This document shows, one piece after another, positions 26,584-34,950 of a DNA stretch of 64,000 bases. The translations under genes and the position numbers were made by a program. The first letter of the stretch is position 1, and every line of letters starts with the position of its first letter. The DNA is taken from assembly GCF_029975155.1 (NCBI RefSeq), contig NZ_JARKPQ010000200.1, forward strand, positions 1 to 64,000, given 5' to 3'. The notes beneath the pieces were generated by a model. It worked only from the letters and a program-made list of their open reading frames with translations. It was not told the DNA's origin and did not search any database. The stretch comes from Propionicimonas sp. Lineage in GTDB: Bacteria > Actinomycetota > Actinomycetes > Propionibacteriales > Propionibacteriaceae.

Positions 26584-26877
26584 TCAGGAACTGCCGGCAA
26601 CCAGGAATATCGACAGGCCGACAAGCGCCAGCCCTGCCGCGCCCACGCCGAGCGCCCACCGCATCGTTGTCGGACGGGCCCCAGCCCGTTGGGTCATCAA
26701 CACTGCCACGCCGGCGATCGCGCCGGTCGCCAACGGCAGGAGCAGCCACGGCCACCAAGGCTCCCCCCGCGAGACTTTGCTCCCGATAGTGAGACCGACG
26801 AAAACCACCGCGACCACAGCAGCCGCCCCGATGAACGCGGCGGCCTTGGCGTTGCTCCTCCGGTCTGGTTCAGCCAT
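26584..26877 (-). CDS. Small three-helix membrane protein, co-translated with the secreted protein
   Basis: 97 residues, unknown function. Three hydrophobic segments: AAAFIGAAAVVAVVFVGLTI, LLLPLATGAIAGVAVLM and ALGVGAAGLALVGLSIFLV, with a WWPW motif before the second. ATG 26877 overlaps the TAA of the upstream secreted-protein gene by one base (TAATG), which suggests translational coupling and functional partnership. Small multi-helix membrane proteins directly downstream of bacteriocin genes often give self-immunity; that reading is inference here. Confidence 0.7.
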   Translation of the reverse strand: MAEPDRRSNAKAAAFIGAAAVVAVVFVGLTIGSKVSRGEPWWPWLLLPLATGAIAGVAVLMTQRAGARPTTMRWALGVGAAGLALVGLSIFLVAGSS

Positions 26878-27632
26878 TACGCAGCCCCAAGTCGGCGCGA
26901 GAGCTCCGTGGCCGGTTCCGAAGTCTCAGCGGAAGAGGGTGATGGAACGTCCACGCAGGCGTCCTCGAAATCGATGAATTGCTGCTGCAAGTATGCCATC
27001 AGCCCGCTACAGGCGCTGGCGGCGATGTAGCCCCCTGGGATGGCCATCGGCCCTGTCGGGGACATCCCCAAACCAACCGCAGCGCCGAACGCCACACATA
27101 TCATCTCTGACCCGACCCAGAAGGACCAGAAGGAAACCCAACCCTGCCAGCAAGTGATGGTGCGCGGAAAGACCTCTTCAACCGCAGCGGACGCTGATGT
27201 CACGTTGGAAACCAGGATGACCTTGGGACGGCTCGCGGTACCTGTGACCACGAAGTGCTTGCCCTTCGTCATCTTCACCAGCTTGTTGGCCCCCTTCTGG
27301 GTGACCACCGCGGCAAAGAACTCGATATACAACTTCTGGTGCCGGTAGGTCGCCTTGTCAATGATCGAGATCAAGGCGGAGGACTTCTTCAGGGTCTTCA
27401 GGCGCTTCTTGAATGCCGCCTTGTTCTTCTTCTTAACCTGTTTGATCACGGACGTCATCGACTTACCCTTCGCCTTGGCGAGGGGGACGCCCGTGGCGGA
27501 GGCACGTGTCAGCGCGAGCGCAGCAGATGCCTTCAGTTCTGGAGCAGCCGTCGAGGATGAGGGGTGGCCGACCGCGAGAACCACTGCTACTACCGACGAA
27601 ATCAGAATCCGGCTGAATCGTGACGAGAACAT
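26877..27632 (-). CDS. Secreted Lys-rich protein with Cys-containing hydrophobic C-terminal domain; candidate bacteriocin precursor
   Basis: 251 residues. A Sec signal peptide (about 1-30, ending near SSSTAA) is followed by a strongly basic segment (about 52-125, with KKKNKAAFKKRLKTLKK). A hydrophobic Trp/Gly/Ala-rich domain then carries four cysteines (Cys161, 179, 208, 226) around CWQGWVSFWSFWVG and GAAVGLGMSPTGPMAIPGG, followed by an acidic tail. Signal, polar middle and compact Cys-rich hydrophobic C-terminus recall halocin C8-type precursors; this is a by-eye analogy only. The coding sequence is visibly less GC-rich than its neighbours, suggesting transfer. ATG 27632 has GGAGGAGT directly upstream. 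Two small membrane proteins follow. Confidence 0.6.
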   Translation of the reverse strand: MFSSRFSRILISSVVAVVLAVGHPSSSTAAPELKASAALALTRASATGVPLAKAKGKSMTSVIKQVKKKNKAAFKKRLKTLKKSSALISIIDKATYRHQKLYIEFFAAVVTQKGANKLVKMTKGKHFVVTGTASRPKVILVSNVTSASAAVEEVFPRTITCWQGWVSFWSFWVGSEMICVAFGAAVGLGMSPTGPMAIPGGYIAASACSGLMAYLQQQFIDFEDACVDVPSPSSAETSEPATELSRRLGAA

Positions 27633-27946
27633 ACTCCTCCAGTCTCCTGAGCGTGCGTGCTGGGTGGAACCCCGGGGTGGGACCCGATCCTGTGATGGAC
27701 CACACCTATCGTCACATCAAAAGAGACCTATCGTCAATCATCGATTTACCGAGAGGGTGTATGGGACTGTACGAACCTCCAAGCCCGGTCCGGGGAAGGG
27801 GCACGGTTCCGCACTCGGTCACCGCACGAGCCGCAGGGGCCGAACAGGGCTGCTCAACAGGCGGCTTCGTCAAGCTCAGCCACCTCGGTAAAACGGCGGC
27901 GCCGCCGGGATCGGTGAGCCCGGCGGCGCCGTCGGTCAGGCGTACG
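27633..27946. other. Intergenic region between candidate bacteriocin gene and glpK
   Basis: About 314 bp with no convincing gene. The left part, relatively AT-rich, should hold the promoter of the secreted-protein operon. The middle has degraded copies of window repeats (GGGGCACGGTTCC and CGTCAAGCTCAGCC). The right end holds the glpK terminator-like hairpin listed separately. Confidence 0.6.
27892..27935 (-). terminator. Strong GC hairpin downstream of glpK
   Basis: Inverted repeat with ACGGCGGCGCCGCCGGG and CCCGGCGGCGCCGTCGG arms and a 9-nt loop, 12 nt after the glpK stop. There is no U-run, so it is an actinobacterial-type I-shaped terminator candidate. Confidence 0.7.
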
Positions 27947-29467
27947 TCAGTTCTCGACGTCGTCGTCGACCCAGTCGAAGGTCTTGGTGACGGCCTTCTT
28001 CCAGTTGCGGTAGAGGCGGTCGCGCTCGGTCGGGTCGGCCTTCGGCTCCCACCGCTTGTCCTCTGCCCAGTTGTCGATGACGTCCTGCTCGCCCTGCCAG
28101 TAACCGGTGGCGATGCCGGCTGCGTAGGCAGCACCCAGAGCCGTCGTCTCGGCCACGACCGGACGCACCACCGGCACGCCGACCTGGTCGGCCTGGAACT
28201 GCATCAGCAGCTCGTTCTGGGTCATCCCGCCGTCGACCTTCAGCTCCGCCAGCTTCACGCCGGAGTCGGCCTCCATGGCGTCCAGCACCTCGCGGGTCTG
28301 GAAGGCCGTGGCCTCCAGGACCGCGCGGGCGATGTGGCCACGGTTGACGAACCGGGTCAGGCCGACGATCGCGCCACGGGCGCTCGACTTCCAGTACGGA
28401 GCGAACAGGCCCGAGAAGGCCGGCACGAAGTAGGCGCCACCGTTGTCCTCGACGGACGCGGCGAGCTCCTCGATCTCCGGGGCGGAGGAGAACATCTTCA
28501 GGTTGTCGCGCAGCCACTGCACCAGGGCGCCGGTGATCGCGATCGAACCCTCGAGCGCGTAGATCGGCTTGGCGTCACCGATCTTGTAGCACACGGTGGT
28601 GAGCAGGCCGTTCTTGGAGGGGACGATCTGCTCGCCGGTGTTCATGATCATGAAGCAGCCGGTGCCGTAGGTGTTCTTCGCGTCGCCGACGTTGAACGCC
28701 GCCTGGCCGAAGGTGGCGGCCTGCTGGTCGCCCAGGTCGCCGGCGATCGGGATGCCACCGAGCAGGCCCTCTTCGCGGCCATAGCCGTAGACCTCTGCCG
28801 ACGACTTGATCTCGGGCAGCATGCTCATCGGAATGCCCATGTCGGCAGCGATGTCCGCGTCCCAGCTGAGGGTGTTCAGGTCCATCAGCATGGTCCGGGA
28901 GGCGTTGGTCACATCGGTCACGTGCACGCCACCGTTGACTCCACCGGTGAGGTTCCAGATCACCCAGGTGTCCATGTTGCCCATGATCAGCTTGCCGGCC
29001 TCGGCGTCCGCCCGGGCGCCTTCGACGTTGTCCAGGACCCACTTCACCTTGGGACCGGAGAAGTACGTCGCGAGCGGCAGGCCGACGCGAGCCTTGTACT
29101 TGTCCTGGCCCTCGGCGCCGCCGAGTTCCTCGATGATCTTGGCGGTCCGGGTGTCCTGCCACACGATCGCGTTGTAGACCGGCTCGCCGGTCTCCTTGTT
29201 CCACACCAGGGTGGTCTCGCGCTGGTTGGTGACGCCGACAGCATGGATGTTGTCCTTGTTGATGCTGGCCTTCGCCAGGGCTTCGGCGACGACCTCGCGT
29301 ACGGCGTCCCAGACCTCGATGGCGTTGTGCTCGACCCAGCCGGCGCGCGGGAAGATCTGCTCGTGTTCCTTCTGCCCGACGGAGACGATCCGCCCCTCGT
29401 GGTTGAAGACAATCGCCCGGGAGCTGGTCGTTCCCTGGTCAATCGCGAGGATGTACTTGTCCGCCAT
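27947..29467 (-). CDS. glpK: Glycerol kinase
   Basis: 506 residues, full family length. Phosphorylates glycerol to sn-glycerol 3-phosphate with ATP. The FGGY N-terminus [19 protein letters not shown], the glycerol-binding AGWVEHNA segment, [10 protein letters not shown], and the C-terminal [20 protein letters not shown] are diagnostic. ATG 29467 has GGAAGGAA 6 nt upstream. Directly downstream of glpF with 128 nt between them that contain a hairpin. Together they form the uptake half of a glycerol regulon whose oxidation half (glpABC) lies across the divergent regulator. Confidence 0.97.
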   Translation of the reverse strand: MADKYILAIDQGTTSSRAIVFNHEGRIVSVGQKEHEQIFPRAGWVEHNAIEVWDAVREVVAEALAKASINKDNIHAVGVTNQRETTLVWNKETGEPVYNAIVWQDTRTAKIIEELGGAEGQDKYKARVGLPLATYFSGPKVKWVLDNVEGARADAEAGKLIMGNMDTWVIWNLTGGVNGGVHVTDVTNASRTMLMDLNTLSWDADIAADMGIPMSMLPEIKSSAEVYGYGREEGLLGGIPIAGDLGDQQAATFGQAAFNVGDAKNTYGTGCFMIMNTGEQIVPSKNGLLTTVCYKIGDAKPIYALEGSIAITGALVQWLRDNLKMFSSAPEIEELAASVEDNGGAYFVPAFSGLFAPYWKSSARGAIVGLTRFVNRGHIARAVLEATAFQTREVLDAMEADSGVKLAELKVDGGMTQNELLMQFQADQVGVPVVRPVVAETTALGAAYAAGIATGYWQGEQDVIDNWAEDKRWEPKADPTERDRLYRNWKKAVTKTFDWVDDDVEN

Positions 29468-29517
29468 GGATAATTCCTTCCACGTCATTGTTCGTTGAGG
29501 ATGATGATTGCTACTAC

Positions 29518-29547
29518 AGAGCGGGTCGGCGGCCACCGGCCCGCTCT
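29518..29547. terminator. Hairpin between glpF and glpK
   Basis: AGAGCGGG (29518-29525) and CCCGCTCT (29540-29547) pair perfectly around an inner GGC/GCC stem. On the minus strand it separates glpF from glpK, so it may partly terminate or stabilise the mRNA and set different dosages of the two proteins. Confidence 0.6.
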
Positions 29548-29595
29548 TTCCTGCTGAAGTGGGGGCCCGGTTGCCCGGGCCGCCCACCTTTCAGA

Positions 29596-30351
29596 TCACT
29601 TGGGCAGCAGGACGCCAGCAGCCAGGCCGGCGAGCACGCCACCGATGATCGGGCCCACCACGGGAACCCAGGAGTACGCCCAGTCGGACGAGCCCTTGTT
29701 CGGGATCGGCAGGAAGGCGTGGGCGATCCGGGGGCCGAGGTCACGAGCCGGGTTGATGGCGTAGCCGGTGGGGCCGCCGAGGGAGGTACCGATACCGACC
29801 ACCAGGAGGCCGACCGGGAGGGCGCCGAGCCAGCCGATGCTGCCAGCGGTGGTGGCGTCGCCCCAGTGCCCGAGGCCCAGGATGAAGATGACCAGCACGA
29901 AGGTGCCGATGATCTCGGTGACGGTGTTCCACGCGTAGTTGCGGATCTCGGGACCGGTCGAGAACACGCCCAGCTTGAAGCCGGCCGGAGCGTCCTCATC
30001 GAAGTGGTTCTTGTAGGCGAGCCAGCAGAGCACTGCGCCGATGATCGCGCCAACCATCTGGCCGGCGATGTAGACCAGGACCGAGGTGAAGTCCACCGGG
30101 ACGCCGGCGACGAATTCCTTGGCGCCAGAGGCAACGACGCCGAGCGTCACGGCCGGGTTCAGATGCGCGCCGGACTTGTAGGACACGACGACACCGGCGA
30201 AGACGGCGATACCCCATCCCCAGTTGATGTGCAGAGTGCCTGATGCGTGTCCCTTGGTCTTGGACAGGAGGTTGTTCGCCACCACGCCACAACCGAGGAG
30301 GACGAGGACGCAAGTGCCGACGACCTCCGAAAGGAAAATAGTGGGAAGCAT
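29596..30351 (-). CDS. glpF: Glycerol uptake facilitator (MIP family aquaglyceroporin)
   Basis: 251-residue six-TM channel for passive glycerol entry. Both half-helix NPA boxes are present: HLNPAVTLG and INPARDLGPR. The Asp after the second NPAR and the preceding GPTGYA mark the glycerol-conducting (GlpF) rather than the water-selective branch. ATG 30351 directly precedes the first helix; the ribosome site is weak. First gene of the glpFK operon. A long leader with two hairpins lies upstream, facing the SorC-type regulator. Confidence 0.96.
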   Translation of the reverse strand: MLPTIFLSEVVGTCVLVLLGCGVVANNLLSKTKGHASGTLHINWGWGIAVFAGVVVSYKSGAHLNPAVTLGVVASGAKEFVAGVPVDFTSVLVYIAGQMVGAIIGAVLCWLAYKNHFDEDAPAGFKLGVFSTGPEIRNYAWNTVTEIIGTFVLVIFILGLGHWGDATTAGSIGWLGALPVGLLVVGIGTSLGGPTGYAINPARDLGPRIAHAFLPIPNKGSSDWAYSWVPVVGPIIGGVLAGLAAGVLLPK

Positions 30352-30870
30352 CGTGATTGCTCACTTTCCGACACCGCTGCCGGTGTCAGTCTGGGCGTCC
30401 TTTCACGGGACGCAGGCTGTGTGTTGTCTTGTCAGACCGTGTGGGTACTCAGAACAGTCGCCGTCCGTGGGTGGCGCGCCTCACTCGCCCGTGGGGAGGC
30501 GCTGTGCACCAGGCCGGTGAACTGGACGACAGCCGGGCGCTCAACACGCTCGGACTGACTTCACGGTGGCCATCGTTGGCCATCGGAGCCTCATGCAATG
30601 TCGCGTCCGCCGAAGCTCGTAGCCACGAACGCGAGGGGTGCCTGTGCCCAGCCGGGTCGGGTTCTTCCACAACGGCCGAGGAACCCTCGATGGAGTGCGC
30701 AGGCGCGACCACCGCTGAGAGGTTCATCTGACTCCTTCGTACCCGCTGAACCACAGCGTTCCGGAGCACGGCTTACTGCTCGCTGACCCCGTCCCGCTAC
30801 GCCTCATCTTGCTAACGCTTGAACGCATGCGCTAGACCTGTGCACGAACGTGCACGGAGAGGGTGCAAGC
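30352..30870. promoter_or_regulatory. Divergent glpF / SorC-regulator control region
   Basis: 519 bp without a convincing gene. Near glpF two hairpins occur in the presumed leader: GACACCG/CGGTGTC (30370-30387) and GCGTCC/GGACGC (30395-30413). Near the regulator there is a dyad GTGCAC-GAAC-GTGCAC (30840-30855) and a CGCATGCG palindrome (30823-30830). A second GTGCAC-like half site appears near 30500. These are candidate operators for the adjacent SorC-family protein. Confidence 0.55.
30840..30855 (+). promoter_or_regulatory. Operator-like dyad before the SorC-type regulator gene
   Basis: GTGCAC, four bases, GTGCAC: near-perfect two-fold symmetry 15 nt upstream of the chosen start codon. The position suits autoregulation. 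A GTG inside the dyad could be read as a start but has no ribosome site. Confidence 0.5.
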
Positions 30871-31827
30871 TTGAACGAGCGCTACGAAGACATGTACCAA
30901 GCGGCCTCCCGCTACTACATCCAGGGCGAGACCATGGAGAGCATCGCCCATCAGTTGCGCCTCTCCCGGTCGTCGGTGTCGCGGCTGCTGAAGGATGCGC
31001 GCGAGTCCGGTCTGGTCCGGATCAGCCTCGCCGACCACCAGGGTTCGCAGTCGCCGCTCGCGTCCGCGATCAGCCGGCACTTCGGGGTGCGCGTGCACAT
31101 GGTGTCGGTGCGCGAGAACGCCAACGAGAACGTGCGGTTCGACCAGGTGGCCCGGCTCGCGGGGCGGCTGTTCACCGAGGCCGTCGACGACCACCAGCTG
31201 ATCGGTGTCGCCTGGGGGGTGACCCTCGCGCACGTGGTCAAGCACCTCGGCCGGCGGCCCCTCGTGGGCTCGACGGTGGTGCAGATCAACGGCGGGGCGA
31301 ACCAGCGCAGTTCGGGGATTCCGTACATCGGCGAGATCCTGCAGTCGATCGGGGACGCCTTCGACGCGCGGGTCGTGCTGTTCCCCGTCCCCGCGTTCTT
31401 CGACTACGCGGCGACCAAGCAGGCGATGTGGCGGGAGCGCTCGGTGCAGAACGTGCTGAAGCTGCACGCGAAGCTCGACCTCGCGGTGTTCGGCGTCGGC
31501 TGCCTGGAGGGACGGGTGCCGTCGCACGTCTACACGGCGGGCTACATGGACGCCGCCGACATGCGGCAGCTCGCCGCGGACGGCGTGGTCGGCGACGTCT
31601 GCACGGTGCTGCTGCGGGAGGACGGCTCCTACGCCGACATCTCCTACAACGACCGGGCCACCGGGCTCACACCCGCGGAGCTGCAGTTGGTGCCGCGGCG
31701 GATCTGCGTCGTCGCCGACCCGTCCCGGGCCCCGGCCGTGATCGGCGCCCTGCGCGCCGGCACCGCCACCGACCTGGTGCTGGACGAGGGGACGGCCCGC
31801 GCCGTCCTGGACCGGGCCCGCCTGTAG
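30871..31827 (+). CDS. SorC-family sugar-binding transcriptional regulator, likely glycerol regulon control
   Basis: 318 residues. An N-terminal HTH (ETMESIAHQLRLSRSSVSRLL, about residues 20-45) is followed by a sugar-phosphate-binding domain: GVAWGVTLAHVVKHL, VVQINGGANQ, and the late YNDRATGLTPAELQLVPRRI that ends with VADPSRAPAVIGALRAG as in DeoR-C/SorC proteins. I chose TTG 30871, which has GGAGAGGG about 9 nt upstream, over GTG 30850 inside the dyad. It sits between glpFK (divergent) and glpABC (downstream), so its effector is probably glycerol 3-phosphate or dihydroxyacetone phosphate (inference). Confidence 0.88.
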   Translation: MNERYEDMYQAASRYYIQGETMESIAHQLRLSRSSVSRLLKDARESGLVRISLADHQGSQSPLASAISRHFGVRVHMVSVRENANENVRFDQVARLAGRLFTEAVDDHQLIGVAWGVTLAHVVKHLGRRPLVGSTVVQINGGANQRSSGIPYIGEILQSIGDAFDARVVLFPVPAFFDYAATKQAMWRERSVQNVLKLHAKLDLAVFGVGCLEGRVPSHVYTAGYMDAADMRQLAADGVVGDVCTVLLREDGSYADISYNDRATGLTPAELQLVPRRICVVADPSRAPAVIGALRAGTATDLVLDEGTARAVLDRARL

Positions 31828-31849
31828 CCGCCCCGGACCGACCCGTCAC

Positions 31850-31915
31850 AGAAGCTGCCGAAAGTTGCCCGAGCTGGCGAACCTTCGGCAGCTCGGGCGA
31901 CTTTCGGCAGCTTCT
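31850..31915. repeat. 27-bp-arm palindrome, family 3
   Basis: Left arm 31850-31876 and right arm 31889-31915 match at 26 of 27 positions (core AGAAGCTGCCGAAAG). It follows the SorC-type regulator gene by 22 nt, with a nested CTTCGGCAG/GCTGCCGAAAG pairing. Bidirectional terminator or repeat-family copy. Confidence 0.85.
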
Positions 31916-32110
31916 GGGCGGCGAGGGGAGTGGGTGTCGATTTCCCAGGTGTGCAGGACACCGCTGCACGTCTGGGCGACCTTGGGCGCCGATGCTGAAA
32001 CCCGTCCCCGTCCGTGGTTAGCCTGAACGACAGGAGGCGCATGTGCGCTGCCCGGACGTCGAGGGCGAGTCAGGGGCCGGCGGCGCCCACAGATCTTTCG
32101 GGAGGTCTAC

Positions 32111-33688
32111 GTGAGGAAGCTGGCTGTCGACGTCGTGGTCATCGGTGGCGGCTCGACCGGCGCCGGAGTGGTGCGCGACGTCGCGATGCGCGGCTACAGC
32201 ACCGTGCTGCTGGAGCGGGCCGACCTCGGCCAGGGGACCACCGGACGGTTCCACGGCCTGCTGCACTCCGGCGGACGCTACGTCGTGAGCGACCCGCTGT
32301 CCGCGACGGAGTGTGCGCAGGAGAACGCGATCCTGAGCCGGATCCAGGCATCGGCGATCGAGACCACCGGCGGCTACTTCGTCACCGGACCCGACGACGA
32401 CCCGGCCTTCGCCGACAAGTTCCTTGAGGGCGCGCTGGCGACCGGCGTCCCCGCCCACGAGATCCCCGTCGCCGAGGCGCTGCGCAACGAGCCGCGGCTG
32501 AACCCCCGGATCCTGCGCGCCATCGAGGTGCAGGACGGCTCCGTCGACGGCTGGCAGCTGGTCTGGGGGGCGGCCAACTCGGCCAGGGCCTACGGCGCCG
32601 AGATCCTGACCTACCACAAGGTCACGAAGATCGACACCGCCGACGGCAAGGTCGCGGCCGTACGCTGCACCGACCTCAAGAACGGCGAGGACATCGTCAT
32701 CGACTGCTCGTTCGTGCTGAACTGCGCCGGGCCCTGGGCCGGCCAGATCGCGGCGATGGCCGGTGCGCACCCGGTAGACGTGGTCCCCGGCCGCGGCATC
32801 ATGATCGCGATGAACCATCGCCTGGTGAACCGGGTGGTCAACCGCTGCATCTACCCCGCCGACGGCGACATCCTCGTCCCCGTGCACACGGTGAGCATCA
32901 TCGGCACCACGGACGTGAAGGTCGACGACCCCGACGACCTGGCGATCGAGCACGACGAGGTGCAGCAGATGCTGGACGCCGGCGAGGTGCTCATCCCGGG
33001 CTTCCGGCAGTCCCGGGCCCTGCACGCGTGGGCGGGCGCCCGGCCGCTGATCAAAGACTCCCGCGTGTCCGCCGCCGACACCCGGCACATGAGCCGCGGC
33101 ATGGCGGTGATCGACCACACCGCGCGGGACGGCCTGGACGGCATGCTGACCATCGGCGGCGGCAAGCTCACCACCTACCGGTTGATGGCCGAGCACATCG
33201 TGGACGCGATGTGCGACAAGCTCGGCGAGAAGCGCGCCTGCCGCACCGCGGACGAGGCCATCCCCGGCTCCGAGTCCGGCAAGAACTACCTGGTCACCCA
33301 TCGGCTGGAGGACCGGGAACACGACCGCCTCGACGACCAGATCGTCTGCGAGTGCGAGCTGATGAGCCGGCGGATGTTCACCAGCGCGCTGGCCGACCAG
33401 CCCCAGGGCACCTTCGACGACCTGCGCCGCCAGCTGCGTCTGGGCATGGGTCCTTGTCAGGGCGGATTCTGCTCGATGCGGGCCACCGGCATCGCCCTGG
33501 AGAGCGGCCACATCGACCTGGAGCGGGCGACCGGCCTGCTGCGGCTGTTCCTGAAGAACCGCTGGATCGGGTTGTGGCCGATCCTCTACGGCGACCAGGT
33601 CCGCCAGACCGCCCTGGACAACTGGATCTTCCAGGGCACGCTCGACGTCGAGCACCTGCCCCGGCCCGAGAGTGAGGTGTCGCTGTGA
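32111..33688 (+). CDS. glpA: Anaerobic glycerol-3-phosphate dehydrogenase subunit A
   Basis: 525-residue FAD subunit that oxidises sn-glycerol 3-phosphate to dihydroxyacetone phosphate. The dinucleotide fold is VVVIGGGSTGAGVVRD, followed by GTTGRFHGLLHSGGRY. The catalytic region has IIGTTDVKVDDPDD, and the C-terminus carries a BFD-like iron-sulfur motif (CECELMS ... GPCQGGFC). GTG 32111 has GGAGG 5-7 nt upstream. It overlaps glpB by GTGA, and glpB overlaps glpC by ATGA, so the three subunits are tightly coupled. Electrons pass through GlpB and GlpC to menaquinone. Confidence 0.96.
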   Translation: MRKLAVDVVVIGGGSTGAGVVRDVAMRGYSTVLLERADLGQGTTGRFHGLLHSGGRYVVSDPLSATECAQENAILSRIQASAIETTGGYFVTGPDDDPAFADKFLEGALATGVPAHEIPVAEALRNEPRLNPRILRAIEVQDGSVDGWQLVWGAANSARAYGAEILTYHKVTKIDTADGKVAAVRCTDLKNGEDIVIDCSFVLNCAGPWAGQIAAMAGAHPVDVVPGRGIMIAMNHRLVNRVVNRCIYPADGDILVPVHTVSIIGTTDVKVDDPDDLAIEHDEVQQMLDAGEVLIPGFRQSRALHAWAGARPLIKDSRVSAADTRHMSRGMAVIDHTARDGLDGMLTIGGGKLTTYRLMAEHIVDAMCDKLGEKRACRTADEAIPGSESGKNYLVTHRLEDREHDRLDDQIVCECELMSRRMFTSALADQPQGTFDDLRRQLRLGMGPCQGGFCSMRATGIALESGHIDLERATGLLRLFLKNRWIGLWPILYGDQVRQTALDNWIFQGTLDVEHLPRPESEVSL

Positions 33689-34950
33689 GCACCGCTGTGA
33701 GCCGCGTGATCGTCATCGGCGCCGGCCTGGCCGGGCTCGTCGCCGCCAACCGCCTCGCCGCCGGCGGGGTGACCGTGACCCTGCTGACCAAGGGCATCGG
33801 TGGTCTGCAACTGGGCCAGGGCACCGTCGATGTGCTCGGCTACGCGCCCGACCGGGTCACGAACCCGGTGCTGACGCTGTCCGCGCTCGCCTCCGCCCGT
33901 CCCGAGCACCCGTACGCCGCGATCGGCGCTGCGGCCGTGCAGACCAGCATCGGCTACCTCAAGGAGCTGCTGCCCGACCTGCTGGTCGGCGACCCGGAGG
34001 CGAACTACCAGCTGCCGACGGCGGTCGGCGCGATCCGGCCCACCTGCCTCGCCCAGCCCAGCATGCTCGCCGGGCACGTGGCGGACGGTGCGAGGCTCGC
34101 CATCGTCGGCCTGCGGCGGCTGAAGGACTTCCACCCGGTCCTGATCGCCGGCAACCTGTCCCGCACGCCCCTGCCGGACGGCGGTCACCTCACCGCCCGT
34201 CCGCTCACCGTGGACGTGCCGGCCCGCGACGGCGAGGTGGACTCCTCCGGCCTGACCTACGCCCGCGCGTTCGACGACTCCGGGTTCCGGGCACGATTCG
34301 CGGCAGCGCTGAAGCCGCTGCTCGACGAGGGCGAAACCGTCGGTCTGCCGGCCGTGCTGGGCCTGAAGGACGCGACCGCGTGGCGTGACCTGGCCGAGAA
34401 GCTCGGCCACCCGGTGTTCGAGATCCCGCTGCCACCGCCGTCCGTCCCCGGGATGCGGCTGAACGAGGCGTTGCTCGCGAAGGCCAGGGACGCCGGCGTC
34501 CGGCTCGTCAACGGCACCCGGGTGTTCTCCGCCCGGGTCGAGGACGGGGTGGTCAAGGGCGTCACCATGGCCACGTCCGGCGCGCCCAGGGAGTTCATCG
34601 GGGACGCGTTCGTGCTGGCCACGGGCGGGTTCGAGTCCGGGGCCCTGGCCATGGACTCCTACGGCACGGCCACCGAGACCCTGTTCGGGCTGCCGCTGAC
34701 CGGGCTGGACGACGGGCCGCTCGTGCACGGCGACTATTGGGATGCCGAGCAGCCGTTGTTCAAGGTCGGCGTTCGCGTGGCCAGGGACATGCGGGTACTG
34801 GACGCCGCGGGCACGGTCGTCCACCCGAACCTGTTCGCCGCCGGCGGCATCCTCGGCGGCTCGTCGAGATGGGCCGAGAAGTCCGGGGACGGCATCGCGC
34901 TCGGCAGTGCGGTGCAGGCCGCCGATTCGATCCTGGAGGAGCTGTCATGA
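33685..34950 (+). CDS. glpB: Anaerobic glycerol-3-phosphate dehydrogenase subunit B
   Basis: 421-residue flavoprotein subunit. The N-terminal Rossmann motif is RVIVIGAGLAGLVAANRLA and the C-terminal FAD-binding end is VHPNLFAAGGILGGSSRW. A middle segment FVLATGGFESGALA fits the GlpB family (FMN/FAD-dependent). It connects GlpA with the membrane-associated iron-sulfur subunit. GTG 33685 is fixed by the four-base overlap with the glpA stop. Confidence 0.94.
   Translation: MSTAVSRVIVIGAGLAGLVAANRLAAGGVTVTLLTKGIGGLQLGQGTVDVLGYAPDRVTNPVLTLSALASARPEHPYAAIGAAAVQTSIGYLKELLPDLLVGDPEANYQLPTAVGAIRPTCLAQPSMLAGHVADGARLAIVGLRRLKDFHPVLIAGNLSRTPLPDGGHLTARPLTVDVPARDGEVDSSGLTYARAFDDSGFRARFAAALKPLLDEGETVGLPAVLGLKDATAWRDLAEKLGHPVFEIPLPPPSVPGMRLNEALLAKARDAGVRLVNGTRVFSARVEDGVVKGVTMATSGAPREFIGDAFVLATGGFESGALAMDSYGTATETLFGLPLTGLDDGPLVHGDYWDAEQPLFKVGVRVARDMRVLDAAGTVVHPNLFAAGGILGGSSRWAEKSGDGIALGSAVQAADSILEELS

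Noticed and set aside
30357-30731. Possible small genes in the 519-bp glpF/regulator gap
   Set aside because: No ribosome sites, no recognisable product, and overlapping frames of equal quality; better read as regulatory DNA.
30850-30870. GTG 30850 as start of the SorC-family regulator
   Set aside because: It lies inside a dyad with no ribosome site; TTG 30871 has GGAGAGGG at suitable distance and keeps the HTH intact.
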